Shown here: positions 21,890-32,165 of the stretch, in pieces | How positions within the stretch are numbered: the first letter of the stretch is position 1 | How the letters are laid out: each line of letters begins with the position of its first letter | Assembly: GCA_036898135.1 (NCBI GenBank) | Contig: CM072513.1 | Location: 12,799,102-12,863,101, forward strand | Reading direction: 5' to 3' | DNA: 64,000 bases | DNA from: Oncomelania hupensis | Taxonomy: Eukaryota > Mollusca > Gastropoda > Littorinimorpha > Pomatiopsidae | Made by a program: the position numbers and the translations under genes | The notes under the pieces: model-generated | Seen by the model: only the letters and a program-made list of their open reading frames with translations | Databases searched by the model: none | Told to the model about the DNA's origin: nothing

Positions 21890-23379
21890 GTGAGAATTGT
21901 GGAGCTGTTGTATACTCTGTAGCACGGTTTCCTACGTTGGTTTTGAAGCTTGTTGTCCTCCGTATAGGTTTTGAATAACTTTCGAATCGAGCAGCATTTT
22001 CCACTAGATATGTTGTTGTTTCTACTGACATGATATTGATAATGTACTGTAGTGTAGGTATGACGAACGAAATTTTATTTCGGTTCAGGATTTTTTCTTT
22101 TATCTTTATTATATAGTACAGACCTTTAGAAGATTATACATGTTTAAATTGTTAAAATCGTTAAATATTAAGAAACTCATTTAACTATTCGAAGTTGTTA
22201 ACCCTCACACAAAAATAAAACGAGTTTTTCCCAAAAGTGGCTCGGGTGTCCAAATTTAATTTTTAAAAGTAATAATAATAATAAAAATAATAAATTGCAT
22301 TTATACAGCGTCTTTTTCATTAGAATAACAACTCAATGCGCTTACACATATCATTCGTACGCATCATCACAACATTTGCACTACATCATGTCCAGCATCG
22401 TGATTCAGACATTATTATTCCTGTTCTTACTATTTAGTATTTACACAGAAAACGTGCAAAAATAGGCACATTATGCAAAACAAAGACCTTGTACAATTCA
22501 TAAAAATAAACATTAAAAAGAAGCACATTGTTTTGCAAACAAAACTCAACCCTGTTTTTGACATAACTTAATCATTAATGTGAAACACGCGTGTTCTAAT
22601 CTGAATGTGTGTGCGAAACCCTGACAACAAATGAAAACAAAATGGCGATGACCCGGAGGGGGCGTAACCATTCGTCGTGTGGCCTTCAATTTTGTACAAT
22701 TTGAAAGGCTTCAGTTCATGCTCTAAAAGTGTACTTTTTTGTTTTTGTATAGTTTAAAAGACCTATCAGGTTATCTAATAAAACAAAAATTAGAGTCAAA
22801 CAATTTTTATAAAGGAAAAAAAAAAAAGAACGAAGTCGAAAATGCTCCCCCACAGAAAGTAGTTGCTGGGCTGCGCTAGTGTCTCCTTTTTCGCTATTGG
22901 TAATTTGTTTTAGAAACCACCGCTGTACATAGCCGTTTGAGTCCATAATCTGATCCTGGTATCAGTGGTAACATTCAAGTCAGGTTTCCTGGAAACCGAG
23001 ACCCGCTCAGAAGAGTCACCTGCCCTTGCATCCATTATACCTAGCTAATGACAGTGTGGCTCTCGTGTGCGTCTTTTGAGTTTAGTTTTGTTTTGCCTTT
23101 TCATCGTTTGAGAAGAAAACCAAACTCCATAGCAACAGCAGTCAACACTGTAGTGTTACATAGTGTAAAGTGACATCAGTCAATTGTGCATATTCTTCTT
23201 GACAGTGCCTTTTTTTTGGGGGGTCCATTTTAAAACCCAAGTCCATGTACATTTTAATTGTCTTCTGTTACAATGTCTACCTATTGATTCATTGAATAGA
23301 AACAATAATTGGCCTGAAACTAATTGTAAAATGCAGTTTATTAGAACTGGTATAAATTAATGGGCATCAGCTGAGTTTG
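21890..23379. other. DRAP1 intron 1, first part
   Basis: No gene. A LINE/SINE-tail-like piece lies at about 22270-22390 (AATAATA run, GCATTTATACAGCG, CAATGCGCTTACA). The rest is AT-rich without a recognised element. Confidence 0.45.
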
Positions 23380-24450
23380 CTCTCAGCTGATTACGCTTCT
23401 ACCTCATTGATCCCTTTCAAACTGTCTTTGTCAATAACAACCTTTCCGCTCCATCAAAGCTTACCTGTGGCGTACCGCAAGGCTCGGTTCTAAGACTAAT
23501 TCTTTTTACTTTGTACACATCATCACTGTCTCAGATCATTCAGGATCACCATCACTTCTATACCGATGACACACAGCTTAACAACAGTGATACTCTTGAA
23601 AATCGCTCTAGTTCCATTCTGAAAACCTCATCTGACTGCTTCTCAGACAAACAGAAATGGATGACAGCAAACAAATTACAACTCAGTGCAGACAGAACAT
23701 AAGTCAAGCTCATTGGCACTAAGAATAAATTGTTTTCCACCCTCACCGATACAATATCTTTAGGTCATAACCTAATCCCTCTTTCACCTGCTGCAAAGAA
23801 CTTGGGTGCTGTCCTGGACAATACTTTTGATATGTCAGATTTTAACGGCAAAACCTGTCAAGCCTGCCACTACAAACTCTGCCACATTCGGCTTATCCGT
23901 AAATACCTGACAATCGATACAACTTCTAAACTTGTGACATTTTTCATTTTCTCTCGACTTGACTATTAATGCAACCCTTTTCTTTCTGGTCTGCCTTCTT
24001 CTTCCATCCACCATCTGCAACGTGTTCAGAATGCTGCCGCCCGCCTCATTCTGAAAAATAAAAAATCTGATCACATTTCTCCACTTCTTCACTCACTCTC
24101 AACACTGGCTTCCCATACAATATACATCAAAGAATTCTTTACAAAATCTGTCTTTTCTGTTACAGTGGCTCCGCTCCTTCTTACATTTCCTATGATATAC
24201 AACGCTGTACTCCCTCTTATGACTTGCGCTCTTTATCCAACACACTCCTTCTCAGGATACCCCGCCACAAACTGTCCTCTGTTGGTTCTACATCTTTTTT
24301 TGTCTTTGGACCAACTGCCTGCAATTCATGACCACTTTCTATCCGCAACATACCCAAGATCAACACTTTCAAAGCAAACCTCAAAGCTTATTTCTTCTCT
24401 AAAGTCTTCTCCTGATATGTTCCGTCTTCAAACTGCTTCTTCCATATTGG
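23380..24450 (+). mobile_element. Decayed L2/CR1-like LINE fragment
   Basis: The frame pieces are CGVPQGSV, HHHFYTDDTQLNN (YADD box altered to YTDD), DKQKWMTANKLQL, PAAKNLGAVLDNTFDMS, RKYLTIDTTSKLV and QRVQNAAARLILKNKKSDHI, interrupted by stops and shifts. It has the same layout as the better-preserved LINE at 31929-34918. An (ATT)n stretch at 24658-24700 may be its tail. Confidence 0.82.
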
Positions 24451-24829
24451 CTCATCCTTTTTTTTTGAGTGCGGGTGTGTGTGTATGTGTGGGGAATCGC
24501 TTTGTTTATTATTGCCTCTTGCACAGTCCGTTTTGATTTCGCATGCTTCCAGCCATGTATGATATGTATTGTACTAATGTTTAATGAGTGTGTCAATGCG
24601 TGACGTCCCGAGTGCTTTGAACTGTTCCTTACTAGTGCCTTATACATATATATCCTCATTATTATTATTACTTTTATTATTATTATTATTATTGTTATTA
24701 TTTGTGAGTATAAATATAATGCTATAAATGTTTCACTTACTGTTTTCTTGATTAAACAGTGTGTCGACATTGGAGCATGAGATAAATTAACAGACAATAA
24801 TATTAATAAAATGTTGATATTCATTGCAG

Positions 24830-24902
24830 GCAAGGATCAAGAAAATCATGCAAATGGATGAAGAAGTCGGCAAAGTGGCAGCTACTGTGCCTGTTATAAT
24901 TT
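24830..24902 (+). CDS. DRAP1: DRAP1 exon 2 (histone fold helix 1)
   Basis: Reads ARIKKIMQMDEEVGKVAATV then PVII, the first histone-fold helix and loop of NC2 alpha. Acceptor CATTGCAG, donor GTATCC in phase 1; the split codon is completed by CT of exon 3 to give Ser, as in vertebrates (PVIISRALELF). Confidence 0.92.
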
Positions 24903-25059
24903 GTATCCTTTCAAGAGTTTTTGAGATATCTGAAATTCTGTAAATTCTAAGCTGCAGGCATGATGGAATATTGGAAAGTATTGTACTTTATAATAGATAT
25001 AATAAATTAGTTAGTATCGTGTGGTTAAAATTACAGCAGTAATCCTTAACAGTGATCAG

Positions 25060-25153
25060 CTCGTGCTTTGGAATTGTTTATTGAATCACTGATTCATCAG
25101 TCAACTCAAACCACATTGTCCAAGAATGCCAAAACCTTGTCTACCTCACACAT
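25060..25153 (+). CDS. DRAP1: DRAP1 exon 3 (histone fold helix 2)
   Basis: With the split codon it reads SRALELFIESLIHQSTQTTL then SKNAKTLSTSHI, the long central histone-fold helix and the start of helix 3. Acceptor GATCAG, donor GTAAGT, phase 2. ALELFxESL and NAKTxxxSH match DRAP1. Confidence 0.92.
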
Positions 25154-25405
25154 GTAAGTAGCGCATTGTTTTAGTTTTGTTCTGTTTGGTTGAAACTATT
25201 AATAGATTGATGGACAAATTGCAACTACACATTCAACAATGTTATTTGTCTTTTCCATTGCACAGAAGTGTATACATTTAGTATACATGTGCGTGAGTGC
25301 AAAGTGCACATGTGTGCATCTGTCCATCACTCCATGTCAGTGAGATGATATTTTTACAAGTTATATTACTGAAGCATCCTTGTTGAAGCCTGCGTCTTTA
25401 TGCAG

Positions 25406-25564
25406 AAAGCAGACCATAGAATCACAGGAGAAGTACCATTTTCTGAGAGAGTTGGTGGCCAATGTTCCGGACTACCAGGTGGAGGAGGAAGGGGCAGGAG
25501 CCAGCACAGGTAACCATAGCAACAGTGATGACCAGGCAGCAGGAGGGAAAAGGCCAAAAGGAAG
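25406..25564 (+). CDS. DRAP1: DRAP1 exon 4 (end of histone fold, basic linker)
   Basis: It encodes KQTIESQEKYHFLRELVANV then PDYQVEEEGAGAS, followed by a Gly/Lys-rich linker (AAGGKRPKG). FLRELVANVPD corresponds to FLKDLVASVPD of human DRAP1. The donor is AAG followed by GTCAGT. An internal GTAACC at 25510 could serve as an alternative donor. Confidence 0.88.
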
Positions 25565-25983
25565 GTCAGTGACCAAACTTTCTTAAAAACTATAACAAAT
25601 GTGTTTGAGATGGAGAGCTTACGGTGGTTCGATGTTTGAAAGGATGTAACGTGCGACATGAAGTCGACGTTCTGTTAATTTTCCAACATGAATATTGTAA
25701 ATAACTTTATGTATAGTTTACATATTAGTAAAAAAAGGGGCTTGCAGTATGTATTATAATGAAAATAAAATAATGGTAGACGCTTCATAGCATGGATTAA
25801 GTCAACTCATGGCAGGTATAGACTCTCCTCCTGACGCACGATTTTCAATATTTGTTGAAACATTCCACAGATCAAAGAGTAATGAATTCTATGTTTTGGG
25901 ACAGCTCAGTCATTTAGAAGAAAGAAAAAGAAACATAGCTGACACACAACCAATTTGAATTTGTTTGCTATGCTATTAATAAT

Positions 25984-27349
25984 CAGGGTGGAGAATTATC
26001 CGCGGATTTCCGTGGAAGGCATTTGCATTTCCGAGAAAAAAATACTGAGTTCCGAGTGTGAGAAGCTGAGGGTCTACCACTTACTGGGCATAACGGCCAA
26101 AAGCGGCCAAAGGTCTAAACAGGCAAAACGTCCAAAAGCATCCGTATCAACCATGTGGTTATATTTTCGCGTTGTTTGAAAGATTGCGAGACTTCCGGCA
26201 ATTGACTTCCGGTTTATTCTGTTGTGAAAACATTCGACTGCATTTCCACAAGTTTTCTCTGTGATGTTTTAGTTTTTTCGATTTTGTTTTTTTTTTCAAA
26301 TTTTCTTGTGTGTGTGTCTAAAATGGATGGTTTGGATTCTTCGACTGATGAAGCGGAGTTTACAGGCTTCCATTTATCAGACATAAGTGAGAGAAATGGA
26401 CTTGGAGTCGGAGGAAGAGATCGGTACTGACATTAGACAATTAGTGTCAGTAGTGTGCATGCATACCAGACCTGATAGTTCTCAGCAAAATCGCAGAAAT
26501 CCGCGAAAACGAAACGGGAAAAAAAAAAAAAGGAAATGCGAAACAATTTGCAGACACTTAAAATTTGTTGTTTTGTATTGGAAGACGAAAGTTGCTTTAC
26601 TCGCTTCCGGTTTTGCGGCGCCATACTTTGTTTTGGAATAGTGGTGCAGCGTTGACTGTTTCTGTGTATATATTTTCGCCGTTCAAGTTGTGGATTTGTG
26701 GACGTCATCAGACTCATTGGACTTCAAAATGTCTGTCACAAGGCGTGACATAGTCGCACGTTCCGCGGAAACCTCTCTTAGATCACTATCAGGTCTGCAT
26801 ACAATCTTTCAGACTGGCATGAAAGTGAAGAAGAGGAGGGGGCTTGTTTGGACTTTTTAAAACTTTTTTTTTGTATACACATGGAGTAATAAAAAACAAG
26901 ACATGACAAGAGAAGTATAAAAAGGTAGATAATCAAAAGAGAATGTATTTCTGTTCATTTTGCATTTTATTTAATTTAAATCTATACACTAGTCACTAAT
27001 ACCTAAGATGTGGTGTTTTTACTAACGTACCCCTAAATATCTCTAAAATTATAAAAATTCTTGCCTGTTTACAGCTAAAAAAATAGACAAACGTGTGCCC
27101 AGTAAAATTGGAAATGTGGAGTTTGTGTGTAACAGTGGTGGACCTCAAACTTTGTTAGGCCTACAAATCAAGATTCTTAACTTTTTTGAAATACATGTGC
27201 ATAAAACATTATCTTTTTTTGGTTGTTTCTATTCATATTTACTTTGTGCTTTTTGCTTTGAGGAGAGGCCAGGGGGAGAATACCGGGGCTTGGCCCCTGG
27301 GCCCCAGCCGGATTTCAGAGATTTCTTAATTCAGTTGTTCTCCACCCTG
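25984..27349. mobile_element. hAT-like element G in DRAP1 intron 4
   Basis: Termini CAGGGTGGAGAA and, at the right, TTCTCCACCCTG are inverted. Left flank ATTAAT plus AAT and right flank ATTAAT suggest an imperfect target duplication. CCGCGGATTTCCG and TTTCCGAG motifs are subterminal. Near the right end is a GC-rich block with GGCTTGGCCCCTGGGCCCC. It contains a second, smaller element at 26466-26797. No transposase domain was recognised; a short open stretch at 26323 (MDGLDSSTDEAEFTGF) is unassigned. Confidence 0.7.
26466..26797. mobile_element. MITE C, copy 1 (332 bp)
   Basis: Terminal inverted repeat CAGACCTGATAG with flanking 5-bp duplications CATAC (26461-26465 and 26798-26802). Subterminal motifs are CCGCGAAAACG and TTCCGCGGAA. 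A near-identical second copy lies at 54122-54473. Nested in element G. Confidence 0.88.
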
Positions 27350-27495
27350 ATTAATGTTAAATGGAGCTTTGTTACTGTGACCCAGACCCAGGAAACAGAA
27401 ACAAATTTGTTTGCTTGCTATTATTAATGTTAAATGGATCTTTATTACTGTGATCCAGGCCCAGGAAACAGAAAGAAGAAGCGGCAGCAGTACAG
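27350..27495 (+). repeat. 73-bp tandem duplication of the DRAP1 exon 5 acceptor region
   Basis: ATTAATGTTAAATGGA...CTGTGA(C/T)CCAG plus the first exon bases (CCCAGGAAACAGAA) occurs at 27350 and again at 27423. The second copy is the acceptor joined to the real exon; the first is a decoy, and its use would shift the frame. Confidence 0.82.
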
Positions 27496-27546
27496 AAACG
27501 AGGACAAGGAAAGCGGAAAAAGGAATCATCAGAAAGTTCAGAATCA
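27459..27546 (+). CDS. DRAP1: DRAP1 exon 5 (basic then Ser/Glu segment)
   Basis: Reads RPRKQKEEAAAVQKRGQGKR then KKESSESSES, a basic nuclear-localisation-like segment followed by acidic-Ser sequence comparable to the DSEQEDESED region of human DRAP1. Acceptor GATCCAG; a second AG six bases on would drop two residues. The donor GTCAGT gives phase 0. Supported by phase agreement and composition rather than strict identity. Confidence 0.75.
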
Positions 27547-27629
27547 GTCAGTATGGAGATGGGAATAATGCCAGCTTTTGAAATGTTCCTTTCTCCTTCA
27601 ATCTGCCCCCGGCCTCCACTCCCTCCCTC

Positions 27630-27745
<116 letters not shown>

Positions 27746-27860
27746 CCATGAAGTGGGCCAAAGGCCATTGTTCATTATTAAAGTGTCAAAGTGTCTCTCT
27801 CTGTCTGTCTGTCTGTCTCTCTCTCTACCTCTGCCCTCACCTGCTTTCCTGTATGTAACA

Positions 27861-28560
27861 GGCACGCCTACCCGTACAGAATTTCCATATTTTTTTCCCT
27901 GAAATTTGAAAAACTTGGAAAGCGCTACAGAAAATACGGATACTTGTTTCACGGTCCGGAAATTAATAAAAACACCATTGGGGAAAAAATCGAAGTCGTT
28001 GGCCTGTGGTAATGCACCGCAAGACGTTTTTCTGAAGACAGCCAAACCCGGTTTAATGCCGCAATGCGCAGTCGCAGTAAAGACACGTGGCATCAACGTT
28101 TCCGGTAGAGGCACCGAAGTTTGCCAAACTAGTTTTGCTCAGTCGCAATGAGGATCGGTGCTCGTGAGACAGAATTCAAAACATAGCGTCCAAACGAATG
28201 GCTAAGCAAAGTGATTGTGAATCTGAATCTTCAAAGAAACGGCGCAAGGGGCAGACATATATTGCCTCGTATTCGGAAAGTGTCCTTTCGTTATTCGCGG
28301 TAGCACTGACTCAAAATACAATTTATGCCAACAGTTTGGCATCTCCGCCGGTTGTATGAACCACATCAAGCGGCACGTGGAAGGCCCACAGCATATCAAG
28401 AATTGCAAGGCTTTTAAGAAGAAAAAGAAGATTGTGGCAGCAAATCAATCTATGATTCTTCGCATAATATCAAAAAGGATGAGTGCTAAAACAATAGGTA
28501 GTAAAAGTAAATTCGGAAATCGTAATAGTAATACTGAAATTTGAAAAAGCTAATACTGAA
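27861..28560 (+). mobile_element. hAT-like fragment with BED finger (element D)
   Basis: The left end looks like a CAG terminus (CAGGCACGCCTACCC). The plus strand encodes a BED-like finger. The right end is not found; RTE-like sequence begins near 28775. Confidence 0.55.
28201..28544 (+). pseudogene. BED-finger frame of element D, frameshifted
   Basis: It starts MAKQSDCESESSKKRRKG, then shifts frame after SYSE to PFVIRGSTDSKYNLCQQF, GISAGCMNHIKRHVEGPQH and a Lys-rich tail. Order and spacing follow the BED fingers of elements B and A1, though CxxC has become CQQF. Broken by a shift of one base near 28280. Confidence 0.6.
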
Positions 28561-28774
28561 ACCTCAAATTGAGCCATTTGAGGGTAAACAAGCCTGATTT
28601 AATGTAAATGTTTTCAATGATGGGAATGAAATTAGGAAGGGTGAAAGATTATTCTCAATGTAAATTAATTGTCACAGAGCAGTATGTAATTCTGTATATA
28701 TTGTGTAGAATCAATGTTATACTGGTTTGTCATTATTTTTGTATATATGATTGTTTTTATATCCTATCCTATTC

Positions 28775-29189
28775 TAACCTATCCCGTAACTCGGAGGTTG
28801 TAGGGGCACCCCAGATGATCGTTTTCCTGTCCTCAGCAACCCTGATTGTTTCGCTCAGTGTCAGACTAGTCCATTCTCGAATGTTGTCCTCCCACCTCTT
28901 TTTCTGTCTCCCTCTTCTTCTACCTCCTTGCACTGTGCCTTGCAGGATGGTCTCTGCAAGACCTGATGATCTGGTGACGTGGCCATACCATCGGAGTTTC
29001 AGTTTTTTCACCACTGTGAGCAGGTCATCGTGTTGTCCAATGGCTTGTGTGATGGTCTGTCGGACTTTGTTGTTGGTGATGTGCTGGGTATAGGAAATGC
29101 CCAGAAGTCTTCTGTAGCACCGCATCTCCATGCTTTGTATTCTTCGTTGGAGATCTGCTGTGAGGGTCCATGTTTCGCAAGCATATAGG
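28775..29189 (-). mobile_element. RTE-like LINE, 3' segment (part of the split element)
   Basis: The minus strand reads YACETWTLTADLQRR, MEMRCYRRLLGISYTQHITN, VVKKLKLRWYGHVTRSSGLA and GGRRRGRQKKRWEDNIREWT, then a tail of GGATA repeats at about 28765-28790. This is the C-terminus of the LINE whose upstream parts are at 31416-31928, 34919-36692 and 39096-39600. Confidence 0.85.
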
Positions 29190-29285
29190 ACTAGTAGTTT
29201 TGTACCCTGGCAAGCCAGGGTACAAAGGTTGCCGTTTAAAATTTAGACAGAGAGACAACTGTTGTCTGCGAGTTTCATTTGGACG

Positions 29286-29423
29286 ATGATACCTCCCCAT
29301 ATCCCCCTTGATACCTCACCATACCTCCCCCCCTGATATCTCCCCGTCCCCCCCCCCCAATGATGCCTCACCATACCCCCTTGATACCTCCCCGAACCCA
29401 CTTGATACCTCCCCATGCCCCCT
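29286..29423 (+). repeat. Pyrimidine-rich tandem repeat, left part
   Basis: Irregular units of GATACCTCCCCATACCCCCT type, continuing at 30423-30495 on the other side of the hAT insertion, with degenerate relatives to about 30670. Confidence 0.8.
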
Positions 29424-30422
29424 CAGGCCTGGGAATCGTACGCCTTTCGTAGTATTTACGACGAAATGATTTTGCCAGTACGACGAAATGATTTTCAGTA
29501 CGATGAAGTCAAAAAAGAAAGAAAAAAAAATCCCCAAACGGTTTCAATTCTTACTCGGCTCATTCCCCAAAGCATGCGCTCAAGCTAACAACTTCCTGTT
29601 GCACATATTTGGATCAGCAAGTTGCAGAAATGGCTTGTCACAGAACCGATATTGTTGATCGTGGCGAAAACTTTAGTGACCAAGGAACGCACTACAAGTG
29701 GTGTTGGGATTGGGTTGATCGTGACTTTGTTTTTGAATTGGGGAAACAGAAGCCTGATAGTGAGAAAAGAGTAAAACAACCACATTGATTCTGCCTTGCT
29801 ATACAACATGGCAAAGGCAGCAGAAAAAAAAACAAAACCAGAAAGGAAGAAAACAGCAACAAAAAAGACAAAGCCAACACAGCTCTAGGGGCTACTCCAA
29901 CACCTGCACCTTCAAAAGCAGCAGAAAAGAGGAAGCTGCTTGACAGTGCCAAAGAAGCCAAAGCCAACCACTCTGTTTCCAGTGTACGAGATGATTGTGT
30001 GGAACTGGAAGGTGACATGTCAAAACCCCCTGCCAAGAAGCAGAAGAAAATTGAGTTTTTTTATTAAGTGAAATGACAGGATAGGAAACATTTCCCTTTG
30101 CAGAAAATACAAAATCAGCTGTGAAATCTCGCTAAGGTCAAATATAATACTGCACTGCATGAGTGTGGGTGTGTGTGTGTGTGTGTAATTAGAATCAGAA
30201 TTTTCTCTTGTTTTCAAACCAAAGGAAATGTTACTTTCAGCTGTCAGGACAGGCCTCCGAAGTGACTTAGAAAGGGAAAAAACGCTTATTTTCGGCGGGG
30301 GGATTCGCCTGGCACCCCCCACAATGGCGCTGCCCCTTGACCCCGCCGGGGCCTACGGTGGCCCCTGGACCCCAGCCGAAAAGTCAGTACTCCCAAACCA
30401 CTTTTCACCATTCCCAGGCCTG
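29424..30422 (+). mobile_element. hAT-like element F (999 bp)
   Basis: Inverted termini CAGGCCTGGGAAT, flanked by CCCCT on both sides (29419-29423, 30423-30427), a 5-bp duplication within the repeat it inserted into. The subterminal motif is TACGACGAAATGATTT (repeated near 29457 and 29479). The right half has a GC-rich block with GGTGGCCCCTGGACCCC. Confidence 0.82.
29630..29788 (+). CDS. Short N-terminal hAT frame in element F
   Basis: Fifty-two residues beginning MACHRTDIVDRGENF and containing THYKWCWDWVDRDF, resembling the start of BED-type hAT transposases (a KWxWL-type motif before the finger). It stops before any CxxC. A Lys-rich stretch continues in another frame after 29810. Probably a decayed or truncated transposase start. 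Confidence 0.4.
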   Translation: MACHRTDIVDRGENFSDQGTHYKWCWDWVDRDFVFELGKQKPDSEKRVKQPH

Positions 30423-30670
30423 CCCCTTGATACCTTCCGTACCCCCCTTGTAACCTACCTGTACCCTCCTTGATACTTCCCCGTTGATCATTTCGCAGGT
30501 ATGGATGAAAGGAATCGACATTCATTTAATTTCATTAGGTAAATTAACGTCCCCGGACATCGACCATCACCATACCCCCTTATATATACCTGTATCTCCG
30601 TTATGCCTACCCATGCCCCTTTAAACCTACCCGTAGCCCCCTTTTACCTACACGTACCACCCCATCCCGA
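30423..30670 (+). repeat. Pyrimidine-rich tandem repeat, right part
   Basis: Continuation of the 29286-29423 array after the hAT: CCCCTTGATACCTTCCGTAC-like units to about 30495, then looser CCTACCCRTRCCCCCTT units to 30670. Confidence 0.65.
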
Positions 30671-30674
30671 TCCT

Positions 30675-30676
<2 letters not shown>

Positions 30677-30724
<48 letters not shown>

Positions 30725-30860
30725 TTGAATATAGAATAATACAAATAGAAATCATAAAAACACCAAGGTTTTAAAATAAAATTTGATATAAGATATTATA
30801 ATTATAATAATAATAATAATAATTATTATTATTATTATTATTATTAGTTTATAAATAATA
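30677..30860. repeat. (ATA)n/(ATT)n microsatellites
   Basis: An AATAAT run at 30677-30724, and complementary ATAATA then TTATTA runs at 30805-30845 that could form a short hairpin. Confidence 0.9.
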
Positions 30861-30954
30861 ATAATAATAAATAAGTTAAAAGTAAAAAGCCTAAATTAAA
30901 AAGAAAAATATCCATATTGTAGTGTAAAAAAAAAATAACATAAAAAAAATATGG

Positions 30955-31030
30955 CCCGCAGGAGATTTATACTTGGGTCACCTGCACGGTAGGCGAATGT
31001 CTTACTAAGTGAGCTACCAAGGCTTCGTAT
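30955..31030 (-). mobile_element. Possible tRNA-derived SINE head
   Basis: The minus strand reads GCCTTGGTAGCTCACTTAG, like box A, then GGTGACCCAAGTATAAATCT, a damaged box B, at about tRNA spacing. No tRNA cloverleaf can be completed. Confidence 0.4.
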
Positions 31031-31415
31031 AAAGACCATCAATTTTTTGGTCTGTGTGGGAAAAAATGCTGAAACCTCGATTCGAGTTTTAATTAATCAA
31101 ATTTAATTAGTTAAACACAAAATTTTGTAAGATTGGTGACATGAGTGCAAAAGTGTTTTGAATGGAAATAATACAAATTTGCGGGATTACGGAACGGCAC
31201 GTTCTTGACATGGGTTGAATCGAAACCGCGCGCGGATTGAAGCTATTGCAGTTTGTGAACATTTTGTTTATTTATTTATCTCAGAAACGGTTAAACGTTC
31301 GGTAAGGAAATGTCGGCTATAACGATTTCGCGGGTTTTGAGCGCACAGCAGGCCGATCCGCAGCGCCTAGGACCTGCCCAGATCAGCGTCCATACCGAAC
31401 AAACTTTACAGTAGA

Positions 31416-31926
31416 TATATATAGAAGATGGAGATGACAAGGGAGCGCAGCAGCCTTACCTTGGAATGTAGACTGATGGTCCCGTCTTTCCAAATTGGCT
31501 TCAAGTTCAACCTTGCCAGGGCAGCAGTTGTTTGTGTGATCCTGGAGAGGACTTCCTGTCGGGACCCATTGTCTGATACAATGGCTCCTAAATAATACTT
31601 ATTTCCATTCCATAGGCTCTGGAGGTGGTGTCAAGCCTCTGGACCAGCTGTTCAAGTTCTTGTTTTTCTCCAGCCAATCCATCAATGTCATCCGCAAAAC
31701 GGAAGGTTGGAGATTGCTCTTCCCGCTATGCTGGCTGTGCCTTCGTGATCTGCAAGGGCATATGACATGATGCGCTCTAGGAAGATGTTGAAGAGTGTTG
31801 GAGAGAGTAGGCATCCCTGACACACCGATTGTTGTTCTGAACCAGTTTCCGATGGCACTGTTGTGGAGGACTGCACTGGTAGCCTTGTCATACAAGCTTT
31901 TGATGACTTCAATAATTTTAGGGCTG

Positions 31927-31928
<2 letters not shown>
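31416..31928 (-). mobile_element. RTE-like LINE, middle segment with polymerase box
   Basis: The minus strand encodes SPKIIEVIKSLYDKATSAVL, NSAIGNWFRTT, then CLLSPTLFNIFLERIMSYAL and, after a shift, FRFADDIDG (catalytic FADD), ending at LLRSLVISIF. TAGGGCTGAT at 31919-31928 pairs with TAGGTCTGAT at 34919-34928 as target duplication of the intervening LINE. Confidence 0.85.
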
Positions 31929-31958
<30 letters not shown>

Positions 31959-32165
31959 TACTGTATTTATAATGCGCTTATCTTATAATAATTATAACTC
32001 TAAGCGCGCACTCACAACTCACGCACGCATGTGCACGCTTTAGACAATGACACATGTAACAATTACGCAAAAAATACATTCACTCAAATATACTCATACC
32101 ACAAACAGACCAGACACTATATGCAAGAGACAGCTGGCGATGGGGTGCGTAGTGAGGTCATAGTG

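Larger units (their letters stand above)
29190..31415 (-). mobile_element. Helitron-like insertion inside the RTE-like LINE
   Basis: Read on the minus strand, the segment begins TCTACTGTAAAG after an A and ends with a perfect 13-bp hairpin (TTTGTACCCTGGC, loop TT) followed by ACTACTAGT, fitting the Helitron 3' rule of a hairpin before CTRRT. The LINE frame breaks at one side (LVISIF) and resumes at the other (YACETW). The insertion point is not a clean A/T site and no Rep/helicase is seen, so this would be a non-autonomous element. It carries the hAT at 29424, minisatellites and a tRNA-like head. Confidence 0.5.
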
